Shown piece by piece: positions 21,878 through 30,406 of a stretch of DNA of 64,000 nt. The translations under genes were made by a program, and so were the position numbers. Source of the DNA: Candidatus Limimorpha caballi. Lineage in GTDB: Bacteria; Bacteroidota; Bacteroidia; Bacteroidales; F082. The notes beneath the pieces were generated by a model. That model had not been told where the DNA came from and did no database searches. It worked only from the letters and a program-made list of their open reading frames with translations. The number at the start of each line of letters is the position of its first letter. The stretch's first letter is position 1. The stretch covers positions 1-64,000 of the forward strand of contig JAGHUX010000007.1 of NCBI GenBank assembly GCA_018064605.1. Direction: 5' to 3'.

Positions 21878-23029
21878 TTATTCTATATCGTTTAATGTTA
21901 ATAAGTTACAATCGGACATTTGCAATGATTTGTCACCTGAATATATCACATTGCATTGTTCCGTTGTCGCCGATGACAAACTTGCCCAATAGCGTAAACC
22001 TTTGGTGAAGTCGGATGAAAACGTTTTTCCTGATTTGATTTCGTATGCGAATTGTCTGTCGCCGACGGTCTTTATCAAGTCTATTTCATGCCCTTTGCTG
22101 TCGCGCCAAAACGACAGGCCGGATTCTTCGCCTTGATTATACGCTTTTTTCAGGAACTGATTTATCACGTAATTTTCAAACAATCCGCCTCGGAGATAAT
22201 GATTTTCAAGTTGTTGTGGATTGCTAATTTCGAGGAGTGAACAGGCGAGACCTGTGTCGTGGAAATACAGTTTTGGCGATTTCACGAGTCTTTTTGAGAA
22301 ATTATTAAAATCAGGGCGAAGAACATAAACGATGTAGCTTGTCTCCAGTACACTCAGCCACGCTTGAGCCGTTGTGACGGCAATGCCGCAATCGTTGGCG
22401 AGCGAGGAAAAGTTGACAATTTGTCCGATTCGTCCTGCGCAAAATTTTATGAATTTCACAAACAACCCTAAATCGGAGATGTTTTTCAGTTGCCTGATGT
22501 CGCGTTCAACGTATGTCCTTATGTAGTAAGGGTAATATTCCGTCGGCAGCATTTTTTTGTCGTGAAGACGAGGGTATCCGCCTTCAAATATTTCCTCTTC
22601 GACTGTTTCTGCCAAGATGCCGCCATTAATCAATTCTTTTCTGGAGAAAGGCAGTAGCTCGAGAATCGCCACACGTCCCGCCAAAGACTGTGAGATTTGT
22701 TGCATCAATGAGAAATTCTGCGAGCCTGACAGGATGTACATCCCGTCTTTTCTATACATATCTACATGCGTTTGCAGGTAGGAAAAAAGACTTGGCACCA
22801 ACTGGGCTTCGTCGATTATCGTCTTGTCGGGGTGCGATGCCATGAAACCTCGCGGGTCGTCATTGGCAAACGCCCTTTGGTCCAAATCTTCCAATGAAAC
22901 GTATTGGTAGTCAGGGAATACGTGCTGCAGTAATGTCGATTTCCCCGATTGCCTTGGTCCTGTCAGCAACACAATGGGGTAGATCTCCATCATTCTGCGC
23001 AGCTTTGCGGTAATAAGTCGTTCTATCAT
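21878..23029 (-). CDS. AAA ATPase with DUF4143 (AAA_14 family)
   Basis: 383-aa protein. Walker A GPRQSGKST (about residues 24-32), Walker B KTIIDEAQL (about 70), sensor-type YILSGSQNFSLM, and a C-terminal DUF4143 with ISDLGLFVKFIKFCAGRIGQIVNFSSLAND and a nuclease-like HEIDLIKTVGDRQFAYEIKSG (D-x-E-x-K pattern). The family is very common in Bacteroidota and of unknown function, perhaps mobile or defence-related. It is exactly framed by 32-bp direct repeats, which overlap its promoter and its 3' end. Confidence 0.85.
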   Translation of the reverse strand: MIERLITAKLRRMMEIYPIVLLTGPRQSGKSTLLQHVFPDYQYVSLEDLDQRAFANDDPRGFMASHPDKTIIDEAQLVPSLFSYLQTHVDMYRKDGMYILSGSQNFSLMQQISQSLAGRVAILELLPFSRKELINGGILAETVEEEIFEGGYPRLHDKKMLPTEYYPYYIRTYVERDIRQLKNISDLGLFVKFIKFCAGRIGQIVNFSSLANDCGIAVTTAQAWLSVLETSYIVYVLRPDFNNFSKRLVKSPKLYFHDTGLACSLLEISNPQQLENHYLRGGLFENYVINQFLKKAYNQGEESGLSFWRDSKGHEIDLIKTVGDRQFAYEIKSGKTFSSDFTKGLRYWASLSSATTEQCNVIYSGDKSLQMSDCNLLTLNDIE

Positions 23030-23047
23030 GGCAAACTAAATTTTCCG

Positions 23048-23055
23048 CAAAGATA
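23048..23055 (-). promoter_or_regulatory. -7 promoter box of the DUF4143 ATPase
   Basis: Minus strand TATCTTTG followed by CGG, 19 nt before ATG 23029. The adjoining repeat supplies a TTTAG about 21 bp further upstream that could act as the -33 element. The repeat is therefore placed where an operator would be. Confidence 0.6.
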
Positions 23056-23057
23056 GC

Positions 23058-23089
23058 ACAAATTTTCGATTCAATGCTAAATTTGTACC
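23058..23089. repeat. 32-bp direct repeat, upstream of the DUF4143 ATPase
   Basis: Identical to 21843-21874. The flanking arm is less perfect here, so the palindrome is shorter (CAAATTT...AAATTTG). Confidence 0.95.
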
Positions 23090-23157
23090 GAAAAAAAATG
23101 TTTCTTCCATCTGCACGGCAATCTTTTGAAGCAAATTATAAACTCAAACTAATAAAA

Positions 23158-23182
23158 AAGCGGCCTTGTATCAAGACCGCTT
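23158..23182 (-). terminator. Rho-independent terminator
   Basis: Minus strand AAGCGG-T-CTTG-ATA-CAAG-G-CCGCTT followed by TTTTATT. It probably ends the lipoprotein transcript whose stop is at 23352. Confidence 0.8.
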
Positions 23183-23351
23183 GTGTTGTGATTATCAATA
23201 AATTGTTGGTTCTTCTTCTCAATATTGACATATTTATTGGCCTGTGCGTCTCTCACTAATGCCAAATTGATAACGGCAGATTGATTTTCAACAGGTCTTT
23301 TGTAAGTTTGATTGAGGGTGAAATACTAACTTGTTAAAACAACACTGAGGC
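23183..23351. other. Non-coding 3' region
   Basis: The stretch between the terminator and the lipoprotein stop. No convincing gene is seen; short open frames lack starts and family-like composition. It is probably the 3' untranslated part of the lipoprotein mRNA. Confidence 0.4.
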
Positions 23352-23894
23352 TTATTTATCTGTGTTGATTTTCACAACTTTAGCAGTGACTGTCGTTTTA
23401 TAGATTGTATTATCTCCCTGCTGTTCGATGCTTGTGTCCACAACAGGTGCTATGAGTGCGTCTCCGCCGGCAGCTCTGCATTGGTTTATTAGGCGATAGA
23501 AAGCGATATGGCGCGAGTAATACTCGGGATCCAAACTCAAAGACATGTTTTCGTGGTCATTTGACAGATAGCCGAAACATAAGACACCATCAATTTTATC
23601 AACCCAGAATGGCTCAAACCTCCGCCCTGTGTTGTAGTAAAAAGCAATTGAAAACTCTCCGTTTTGCTCTGAAATGTAACGGCGGTTATCATTTGTAGTT
23701 GGTCCTTTGTAAGCAATCACTGCTTCAGCAGTCACATTTTTCAGGATTGTGTAGTCGTTTCTTTTCAAGTTCAGTTCGTCAAAATCGACAGTGTTAACCG
23801 TGTTGTGTACCATAGGAACAACCTTTTTACTCACAACACACGAAGTCAGGAATGCTGCACTCAAAATAACAGCTAAGTAAACTAATTTTTTCAT
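23352..23894 (-). CDS. Uncharacterised lipoprotein
   Basis: 180-aa protein with a signal peptide and lipobox LTSC (Cys19), so an outer- or inner-membrane lipoprotein. The mature part has VDFDELNLKRNDYTILKNVTAEAVI, a variable middle, and QCRAAGGDALIAPVVDTSIE near the C-terminus. AGADALI-type motifs recur in small Bacteroidota lipoproteins of unknown role. It carries structured-leader copy 3 upstream, like the exported protein genes at 15789 and 18402. The 5' region of about 400 nt is unusually long for this genome. Confidence 0.7.
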   Translation of the reverse strand: MKKLVYLAVILSAAFLTSCVVSKKVVPMVHNTVNTVDFDELNLKRNDYTILKNVTAEAVIAYKGPTTNDNRRYISEQNGEFSIAFYYNTGRRFEPFWVDKIDGVLCFGYLSNDHENMSLSLDPEYYSRHIAFYRLINQCRAAGGDALIAPVVDTSIEQQGDNTIYKTTVTAKVVKINTDK

Positions 23895-24298
23895 TTTGAA
23901 CTAATTTTGTCTGTTTTTCTTACTCACTTGTCGGCTTTTCAGATACTCCGTATGCTCCGAAAAGGTAAAAAGCATATACACGAAAAAAGCGTGGAGCAAT
24001 TTAGCCGTATTTGACATTTTGAGGTCCTGAACTTACCTTAACGAATCAAATTACGCACAAATGCCCACGCAATCGCGTGAGCGTCAACAGGCATGTGCTT
24101 GATTCGTTAAACATTTGAAATTGTTCAGGTTCCAAAATGTCAAGTAATGCTTATAACGCTAATTTTCTATTTCATGGTGTGTATGCTGATACTCGTGTTT
24201 ATCTCATAGGCAAAACAATAGGACTTCTGTTTTCATCTATTCCACGCCGTACCTCTGAATTTCACGAAGTCCGTCAAACAAAATCCCGAGGGGAAACG
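23895..24298 (-). ncRNA. Structured 5' leader RNA, copy 3 (divergent)
   Basis: Same helix order as copies 1 and 2 with mostly different sequence: 23971-23981/24177-24187 (11 bp), 23988-23992/24156-24160, 24011-24021/24133-24143 (11 bp perfect), 24026-24032/24123-24129, 24039-24049/24099-24109 (11 bp), 24061-24065/24090-24094, and tip hairpin 24066-24070/24075-24079. Shared unpaired or tip blocks on the + strand are TTGAGGTC, TACCTT/TTACCTTA, GCCCACGC, GAGCG and TATCTCATAGG. A TCCC/GGGA hairpin follows the predicted 5' end, as in copy 1. Confidence 0.75.
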
Positions 24299-24304
24299 GC
24301 ACCG

Positions 24305-24312
24305 CAAAGTTA
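24305..24312 (-). promoter_or_regulatory. -7 promoter box of leader copy 3
   Basis: Minus strand TAACTTTG followed by CGG, 118 nt before the outermost helix base at 24187. Confidence 0.65.
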
Positions 24313-24480
24313 CAAATTATTTCTCATTTCCGGCAGATTTGCGTTTTTTTTTTTATTGATGATTTCGTGAGAGAGTGATATTTTGTTGGTGTTCAGTCAG
24401 TTAGTTTTGTGCCATACACCCAAATGAAGATGCTCCCTGGCGGTGTGTTGATTCGCATTTTCCAATCATCACTGCGGCCG
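24313..24480. other. Intergenic DNA, nothing recognised
   Basis: AT-rich gap between the leader promoter and the end of the MauE-thioredoxin gene. I see no gene or clear terminator. Confidence 0.4.
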
Positions 24481-25491
24481 TCAGTGTCCTGGATTGTGTC
24501 GTTGCTTCAGGAAATCCCTGATTCTGTCCTCATCGAGGTCGCGCATGTCGCCGGAACCGACTATTTCGCCGCCGTCAACCCAGACGTAAACCGGGAATCT
24601 GCCGTGGGTTATGTCGAGCGACTTCAATGGGTCGATGAACCAATAACCATGCCCCGCGGTGTTCGTCTCTCTCATGAATCCAACAATATCAGCGTCGTAA
24701 CCCCATGCGAAGACCTTTATCAGTGACGGGTCGATGCCGTTCTTCTCAACCATCGCAGCCAGTTTCTTCGCCCCCGTCTTGCAGAAGCCGCACCCCGCCG
24801 AGATGAAACTCACGATGTGACGGCCGTCCGACAAGTCGGGTGCCGCGATGGTGTCGCGGACGACGGCCGTGGAGTCGCCGTGCGATTCGAAACGTAACAG
24901 TTTCAACGACTTCCTGTCGTCAAGCACGTTTTCAAACTCGACGGTGTCGATCTCGTCGCTCTTGGAGAACAGCCTGTTGTATAAGCTGTCTGTCGGGAAG
25001 GCCGCGAACGGAGTGATCACGGCGGCGGCGATGGAGATGCCGGTGAGCCATCGCCTTGTCACCGGCTTGTAGGCGTGGTCGCTTTCTCTTCTGACAAACA
25101 GCAGGATAAATATCGATATGATGTTTTTGTATATTGATTCTGAAGGGTTTAGACTTATCAGATCGCCGAAGCAATGGCAGTTGTCATCGCTCCTGAAGAT
25201 GATGACGTATCCGAGAAACAGCGTGAATCCTGTCATCATCAGCATGGTGAGACGCCACGTCTGCCTGTAAAAAATCTTGAGCGTAAGGCCGGAACCCAAC
25301 AGGATCTCGGCGGCTATCACCATCCTCGCGATGACGGCGGAGAAGGCGTAGCTGAAGATGTTGAAACTGTATATGTAAATCTCGAAAAGGTCGATTGACA
25401 TCAGTTTGAGCACGGCGGCGGCAATCATCATCATGCCGAGAAGCATCCTGGATGTCATCCTCGCCGTGGAAACTGTCTTGTCTCTGTCCAT
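24481..25491 (-). CDS. MauE/DoxX-like membrane protein fused to a thioredoxin-like domain
   Basis: 336-aa protein. The first about 150 residues hold four to five membrane helices in a MauE/DoxX-like pattern (MTSRMLLGMMMIAAAVLKL, VIARMVIAAEILLGSGLTLK, LTMLMMTGFTLFLGYVII, with NCHCFGDL between). After one more helix (about 160-175), a thioredoxin-like domain carries CGFC in FISAGCGFCKTGAKKL (about 245), WFIDPLKSLDITHGRFPVYVW and a cis-Pro. The fusion predicts electron transfer or disulfide handling at the membrane, with the thioredoxin part outside. The partner proteins are unknown. It lies 32 bp after the symporter gene, same strand. Confidence 0.7.
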   Translation of the reverse strand: MDRDKTVSTARMTSRMLLGMMMIAAAVLKLMSIDLFEIYIYSFNIFSYAFSAVIARMVIAAEILLGSGLTLKIFYRQTWRLTMLMMTGFTLFLGYVIIFRSDDNCHCFGDLISLNPSESIYKNIISIFILLFVRRESDHAYKPVTRRWLTGISIAAAVITPFAAFPTDSLYNRLFSKSDEIDTVEFENVLDDRKSLKLLRFESHGDSTAVVRDTIAAPDLSDGRHIVSFISAGCGFCKTGAKKLAAMVEKNGIDPSLIKVFAWGYDADIVGFMRETNTAGHGYWFIDPLKSLDITHGRFPVYVWVDGGEIVGSGDMRDLDEDRIRDFLKQRHNPGH

Positions 25492-25523
25492 TTGTCAGAA
25501 TGTCAACGCGTTCTGTTGAATAT

Positions 25524-26759
25524 CTACTGGTTTCCTACCTGTCGCGTGTGTGTCTGGTCAGGCTTCTTCTCTTTCGTCCAGGCATCGACGATCATCATCA
25601 GCGCTCCGTCGCCGCAGACGTTGACGGCTGTGCCGAGGCTATCGAGGGCGATGCTCAGCGAGACCGTGATGGCGATCATGTCGGGGCTGAAGCCGAGCAT
25701 GACCTCAATCATCCCGACGGCGGCCATGATGACACCGCCAGGGATGCCAGGCGCGGCGAGCACGGTTATCGAGAATATCATGACGAAGCCGAGGAATTGC
25801 ATCGTGGTGTATGGCACGCCGAACATCAGCATCGTGGCGACGGTGATCGCCACAGTCCTGACAGCGGCGCCGCTCAAGTGGATGTTGGCGCACATCGGGA
25901 TGACGAAATCGACGACGTTCTTGCGCGCGCCCATCTTCCCGGCGCATCGCAGCGTAACGGGGAGCGTCGCCGCCGACGACGATGACGCGAGTGCCGTTAT
26001 CAGTGCAGGGAACATGATTTTCAATAACTTAAATGGATTTTTGTGGCTCACTATGCCGGCGATGGCGTATTGTGCAAGAAGCACCACGATGAAGAGAATG
26101 ACCATGACGACAATCACCTTTAAATATACGTGCGTCACCATCTTCATCTCACCCGAGACCTGCATCTTCATAAACATCCCGAAGATATACACTGGCAGCA
26201 GCGGCAGCACGACCTTCGTGATAATCATCATCACGACGTCGCGAAGCTCGGTGACGAAGCCTTTTATCACAGGCATTTTGAATTTCAGTATGGCGAGGCC
26301 GAACATGAAGCTGAGCAGCAGGGCCGACATCGTGTCCATTATCGGGGGGAAGGAGAACGTGAAATACGGCGCGAGGTCCTCGGCGGAGACGGCCCCTCCG
26401 AAGGAGCTTCCCGTCTCGGCGTTCATCGTGACAATCTTCGGGAAGACGATGTCGCTCACTCCGTATGTGAACATCCCGGCGAGGACGGTCGATACGTATG
26501 CTAACAAAACGGTGATTACCAGCATCTTCCCGGCGCCGTTGCCGGTGTCGGCGATGGCGACTGTGACAAGTGCCAGGATGAGTAACGGCACCGTGAAGCT
26601 CAGAAGCGATGAGAATATCGTGTTGAACGTGGTGAAGATCCTGACGAACCACAGCGGCGCGAACAGCCCGAATACAATTCCGAGGGCGATCATCGTCACC
26701 ACGGCCACGATGAGATTGCGGGAGAAAAACCCCCAGATTTTCAATAGTTTCTCTTTCAT
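25524..26759 (-). CDS. Dicarboxylate/amino acid:cation symporter (DAACS)
   Basis: 411-aa inner-membrane transporter of the GltP/SstT family. It shows the Ser-rich re-entrant loop ASSSSAATLPVTLRCAGKMG (about residue 295), MCANIHLSGAA and a C-terminal GVIMAAVGMIEV...SLDSLGTAVNVCGDGALMMIVD. Expected substrates are glutamate, aspartate, serine or dicarboxylates with Na+; the exact one cannot be read here. The start codon immediately follows the stop of the AGCS symporter gene, so the two are translationally linked and probably form an amino-acid uptake operon. Confidence 0.88.
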   Translation of the reverse strand: MKEKLLKIWGFFSRNLIVAVVTMIALGIVFGLFAPLWFVRIFTTFNTIFSSLLSFTVPLLILALVTVAIADTGNGAGKMLVITVLLAYVSTVLAGMFTYGVSDIVFPKIVTMNAETGSSFGGAVSAEDLAPYFTFSFPPIMDTMSALLLSFMFGLAILKFKMPVIKGFVTELRDVVMMIITKVVLPLLPVYIFGMFMKMQVSGEMKMVTHVYLKVIVVMVILFIVVLLAQYAIAGIVSHKNPFKLLKIMFPALITALASSSSAATLPVTLRCAGKMGARKNVVDFVIPMCANIHLSGAAVRTVAITVATMLMFGVPYTTMQFLGFVMIFSITVLAAPGIPGGVIMAAVGMIEVMLGFSPDMIAITVSLSIALDSLGTAVNVCGDGALMMIVDAWTKEKKPDQTHTRQVGNQ

Positions 26760-28214
26760 TTATTTTTCGTTTTTATGTTTCCAGAAATCGGCGTTTTTTA
26801 TGTTTAACTCATTAGGGTCGAAAACAGGCTCTTCGCCTTCTTTCTCTTGTTTTTCGTACGAGCGCAGGCAGCGGAACACGACGGGCGAGAGCAGCAGAAT
26901 GGCGATGATGTTTATCCATGCCATCATGCCGACGCCGATGTCGGCGAGGTTCCAGATGGTGCCGGCTTCAATGACGGTGCCTAAGAACACCATGATGATG
27001 ATGACTGCGCGGAAGATGTTGATTACGAGATGTTCATGTCTGCCTTTGCGAAACAGATATGAGATGTTGGTTTCGGAATTGTAGTAATACGCCAGCACTG
27101 TCGTGAATGCGAAGAACAGCAGCGCTATCGAAATGACGATTCCTGCGGCGTAGTCACCTGTCAGTGTGGCGACGGCCGATGTGGTGTACGACACATCCGG
27201 CTCGCCGAGTTCGGCGACGGGCGAGTTGAAAATGATGTTGCCCTGCGGGTCGATGACGTTGTAGGTCTGGCATGCCAAGATCATGACGGCTGTTGCCGTG
27301 CAGACCATCAGGGTGTCGATATATACCGAAAACGCCTGGACGAGACCTTGTTTCACGGGGTGTGACACGTTTGCGGAAGCCGAGACGATGGCGCCCGAGC
27401 CTTGTCCTGCCTCGTTGGAGTACAGCCCGCGTTTCACGCCCATGGAGATGGTCCAGCCCAGAATACCTGCGAACGCCTCGTTGAACCCGAAGGCGCTTCT
27501 TATCATGTTTGAAAATGCCGCCGGCACTTCGGAAGCGTTGACGACCAAAATCACTATTGAAAGTGTTATGTATCCTATCGCCATGAAAGGTGTCACGATC
27601 TCCGCAATCTTGGCGATTCGCTTCACGCCGCCGATGATTATCAGCGCCAAAAGCACTGCCAATACGACACCTACAATCCACTTTTCAACTCCGAACGTGT
27701 TGTGAAATGATGTCGCTATCCCGTTTGATTGTATTTGTGGCGACAGGAAGCCGAGTCCGATGACGGCGGCGACGGCGAAAACCGTGGCGAACACTTTGGA
27801 ACGGAGCCCTTTCTCGATGTAATAGGCCGGGCCGCCACGGAACTGCCCGTCGTGCTCGTCCTTGAAGACCTGCGCCAATGTCGATTCCGCGAAGGCGGTA
27901 GAGGCCCCGAAGAACGCCACAATCCACATCCACACTATCGCGCCCGGCCCGCCGAACCCGATGGCGGTGGCCACTCCCATGATGTTGCCCGTGCCGACCC
28001 GCCCCGACAAGGCCATGGCGAAAGCCTGAAACGACGTAACGCCGTCTTTTTTGTTCTTGTTCTCGGATGAGAAAAGCAGACGCACCATCGTTTTCATACG
28101 CCTTATCTGCACAAAACGCAGCCCGAACGAAAAGTACAAGCCCGTCAGGAGACATAAAATGACCAATACCGGACTCCAAATCCAACCGCATATTAAATCT
28201 ATTGCATGACTCAT
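26760..28214 (-). CDS. Sodium:alanine symporter family protein (AGCS)
   Basis: 484-aa polytopic transporter. Family motifs are GRVGTGNIMGVATAIGFGGPGAIVWMWIVAFFG (about 70-102), GGPAYYIEKGL and the central SMGVKRGLYSNEAGQGSGAI. It imports alanine or glycine with Na+ in characterised members. A -7 box about 90 nt upstream gives a leader of around 80 nt. Divergent from cysS. The C-terminus (EKQEKEGEEPVFDPNELN) is a soluble tail. Confidence 0.92.
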   Translation of the reverse strand: MSHAIDLICGWIWSPVLVILCLLTGLYFSFGLRFVQIRRMKTMVRLLFSSENKNKKDGVTSFQAFAMALSGRVGTGNIMGVATAIGFGGPGAIVWMWIVAFFGASTAFAESTLAQVFKDEHDGQFRGGPAYYIEKGLRSKVFATVFAVAAVIGLGFLSPQIQSNGIATSFHNTFGVEKWIVGVVLAVLLALIIIGGVKRIAKIAEIVTPFMAIGYITLSIVILVVNASEVPAAFSNMIRSAFGFNEAFAGILGWTISMGVKRGLYSNEAGQGSGAIVSASANVSHPVKQGLVQAFSVYIDTLMVCTATAVMILACQTYNVIDPQGNIIFNSPVAELGEPDVSYTTSAVATLTGDYAAGIVISIALLFFAFTTVLAYYYNSETNISYLFRKGRHEHLVINIFRAVIIIMVFLGTVIEAGTIWNLADIGVGMMAWINIIAILLLSPVVFRCLRSYEKQEKEGEEPVFDPNELNIKNADFWKHKNEK

Positions 28215-28301
28215 GTTACTGATTTATAAAACGTTACATTAAATTTTCATCATATATCCCGCACATGTCATTAATCTTGACGATGAAAGGAATTTGAGCT
28301 G

Positions 28302-28309
28302 CAAATTTA
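28302..28309 (-). promoter_or_regulatory. -7 promoter box of the AGCS symporter
   Basis: Minus strand TAAATTTG followed by C, about 88 nt before the start at 28214. Confidence 0.5.
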
Positions 28310-28372
28310 TATAATTTTTCAAATGAAATTATTTAAAAAAAATCTGTTTTCCGTTTGTTGGAAAATAAATAT

Positions 28373-28380
28373 TATCTTTG
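28373..28380 (+). promoter_or_regulatory. -7 promoter box of cysS
   Basis: TATCTTTG followed by C, 17 nt before ATG 28398. The upstream in-frame ATG at 28323 lies before this box and is rejected as a start. Confidence 0.65.
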
Positions 28381-28397
28381 CAAAAATTTTTCAAAAA

Positions 28398-29888
28398 ATG
28401 GAAGACGCATTATACATTTACAATAGTTTGAAAAGAATCAAAGAGCCTTTCAAACCGATTCATGAAGGACATGTCGGCATGTACGTCTGCGGCCCGACCG
28501 TCTATGGCGACGCACATCTCGGCCACGCTCGTCCGGCGATAACTTTCGATTTGGTTTTCAGATACCTGAAACATCTCGGATATAAAGTCCGCTACGTGCG
28601 CAACATCACCGATGTCGGGCATCTCGAACACGACGCCGATGAAGGCGAGGACAAGATCGCGAAGAAAGCCCGCCTCGAAGACCTCGAGCCGATGGAGGTG
28701 GCACAGTATTACACCGTCAGGTACCATCAGGCGATGGACCGACTCAACGTCCTGCGTCCTTCGATAGAGCCTCACGCCTCAGGCCATATCATCGAGCAGA
28801 TTGCGATGATACAGAAGATCTTGGATGCAGGCTTCGCTTACGTCGAGAACGGCTCGGTCTATTTCGACATCAAGAAATACAGCGAGAAATATCATTACGG
28901 CATCCTTTCGGGAAGAAACATCGAGGAGATGCTCAACAACACGCGTGAACTCGCCGGGCAGAGCGAGAAGCACAACCAGATTGACTTCGCCTTGTGGAAG
29001 AAGGCCGAGCCGAAACACATCATGCGCTGGCCTTCGCCGTGGAGCGACGGCTTCCCGGGCTGGCACATGGAATGCTCGGCGATGGGCTGCAAATACCTCG
29101 GCGAGGAGTTCGACATCCACGGCGGCGGCATGGACCTCATGTTCCCGCACCACGAGTCGGAGATAGCGCAGTCGATGGCCGCCAACGGCAAGGCGCCGGT
29201 GCGCTACTGGATGCATAACAACATGATTACCATCGCAGGACAGAAGATGGGCAAGTCGCTCGGCAACTTCATCACGCTGCCGGAGTTCTTCGCCGGAAGC
29301 CACAAGAACGCGAAAGGCGAGGAGATGCTCGCGCAGCCTTACAGCCCGATGACGATCCGTTTCTTCATCCTCCAGGCGCAGTACCGCAGCACCGTCGATT
29401 TCTCCAACGAGGCGCTCCAGGCCGCCGAAAAAGGCTACAAACGCCTCATGGAAGCCGTTGACCTCCTCGATAGACTTTCGGCCACTGACGGCGCGGAAGA
29501 CCTTGGCGTCCGGAAGATTATGGATGCCTGCTACGACGCGATGAACGACGACTTCAACAGCCCAATCGTGATAGCGAACCTCTTCGAGGCGGCACGTATC
29601 ATCAATTCTGTCAAAGACGGTCACTCGAAGATTAATCAAGCTGAACTCGACCTTTTGAAGAAGCTTATCCAAACGTTCGTGTTCGACATCCTCGGTCTCG
29701 TGAAGGCTGACGGCGGCAACGACGGCGACGGCATCGTTGACGGCTTGATGAACACCATCATCGACATCAGGAAGGAAGCCCGCGCGAAGAAAGACTGGGC
29801 GACATCCGACCTCATCCGCGACAAGCTCGCCGCCCTCGACATCGTGCTGAAAGACGGGAAAGAGGGGACGACGTGGAGCAGGAAATAG
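28398..29888 (+). CDS. cysS: Cysteinyl-tRNA synthetase
   Basis: 496-aa class I aminoacyl-tRNA synthetase that charges tRNA-Cys. HIGH-type motif [15 protein letters not shown] (about residues 32-46). Zinc ligands: the motif-adjacent CGPTV Cys, [13 protein letters not shown] and FPHHESE. KMSKS variant KMGKS in [10 protein letters not shown]. Start [13 protein letters not shown] fits the family. An upstream ATG (28323) would precede the -7 box. Solitary transcription unit. Confidence 0.95.
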   Translation: MEDALYIYNSLKRIKEPFKPIHEGHVGMYVCGPTVYGDAHLGHARPAITFDLVFRYLKHLGYKVRYVRNITDVGHLEHDADEGEDKIAKKARLEDLEPMEVAQYYTVRYHQAMDRLNVLRPSIEPHASGHIIEQIAMIQKILDAGFAYVENGSVYFDIKKYSEKYHYGILSGRNIEEMLNNTRELAGQSEKHNQIDFALWKKAEPKHIMRWPSPWSDGFPGWHMECSAMGCKYLGEEFDIHGGGMDLMFPHHESEIAQSMAANGKAPVRYWMHNNMITIAGQKMGKSLGNFITLPEFFAGSHKNAKGEEMLAQPYSPMTIRFFILQAQYRSTVDFSNEALQAAEKGYKRLMEAVDLLDRLSATDGAEDLGVRKIMDACYDAMNDDFNSPIVIANLFEAARIINSVKDGHSKINQAELDLLKKLIQTFVFDILGLVKADGGNDGDGIVDGLMNTIIDIRKEARAKKDWATSDLIRDKLAALDIVLKDGKEGTTWSRK

Positions 29889-29920
29889 TCTTTAGTTGTT
29901 AGTCTTTAGTCGTTAGTTAT
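29887..29920. repeat. TCTTTAGT/GTTAGT repeat, left of the four-helix-bundle gene
   Basis: AGTCTTTAGTTGTTAGTC-type repeats right after the cysS stop. Their reverse complement (ACTAAAGACT-like) lies on the other side of the next gene at 30344-30406. Confidence 0.75.
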
Positions 29921-29980
29921 CGGATGCTGATGAAGCTGAAGGCTAACAACTGATTTTGATAAATTCCAAAAACTGAAAAT

Positions 29981-30343
29981 ATGAAATCTAGTGATTACAA
30001 ACAGCTTATAGTATGGCAGAAAGCAATGGATTTGGTTGTGGAGGTTTATTCTCTGGTGAAATTATTGCCTAAAGAAGAATTATATTCGTTATCAGATCAA
30101 ATGAGACGGGCTGTTGTATCGATTCCATCTAATATTGCGGAAGGATTAGGACGTAATTCTGATAAAGAATTCATTCAATTTTTATCAATATCTCGAGGCT
30201 CATTGTGGGAACTTGAAACTCAGATAGAAGTTTGTGAAAAACTCAATTATATCGATAGTTACAAAACTTCTAAAACCAAGATTTTGATTACAGAAATAAG
30301 CAAAATGCTAAATTCGTTATCTAACTCATTAATAAAAAAATAG
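29981..30343 (+). CDS. Four-helix-bundle protein (23S rRNA intervening-sequence family)
   Basis: 120-aa helical protein matching the IVP/TIGR02436 family: YKQLIVWQKAMDLVVEVY at the start, the core SDQMRRAVVSIPSNIAEGLGR (about 39-59), FLSISRGSLWELETQIEV near 70-87. Homologues are encoded in 23S rRNA intervening sequences and as stand-alone genes of unknown role. AT-rich relative to cysS and infB on either side and bracketed by inverted repeats, which suggests a late insertion. Confidence 0.85.
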   Translation: MKSSDYKQLIVWQKAMDLVVEVYSLVKLLPKEELYSLSDQMRRAVVSIPSNIAEGLGRNSDKEFIQFLSISRGSLWELETQIEVCEKLNYIDSYKTSKTKILITEISKMLNSLSNSLIKK

Positions 30344-30406
30344 ACTTTAGCTTTTAGCTATAACACTAAAAACTAAAGTCTAAAGACTATCGACTAAAGT
30401 CTAAAG
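30344..30406. repeat. Inverted TAGACTTTAG/CTAAAGTC repeats, right side
   Basis: GACTTTAGCTTTTAG pairs with CTAAAAACTAAAGTC (one mismatch), followed by two more CTAAAGTCTAAAG units. The last forms the infB stop codon. May serve as a terminator for both the four-helix-bundle gene and infB. Confidence 0.7.

Noticed and set aside
23183-23351. Small gene downstream of the lipoprotein
   Set aside because: Short minus-strand frames there lack a start and recognisable composition; better explained as a 3' untranslated region.
25492-27084. 530-aa + strand frame across the symporter genes
   Set aside because: It lies opposite two well-recognised transporters and its composition (Met/Ile/Thr runs) is that of an antisense shadow.
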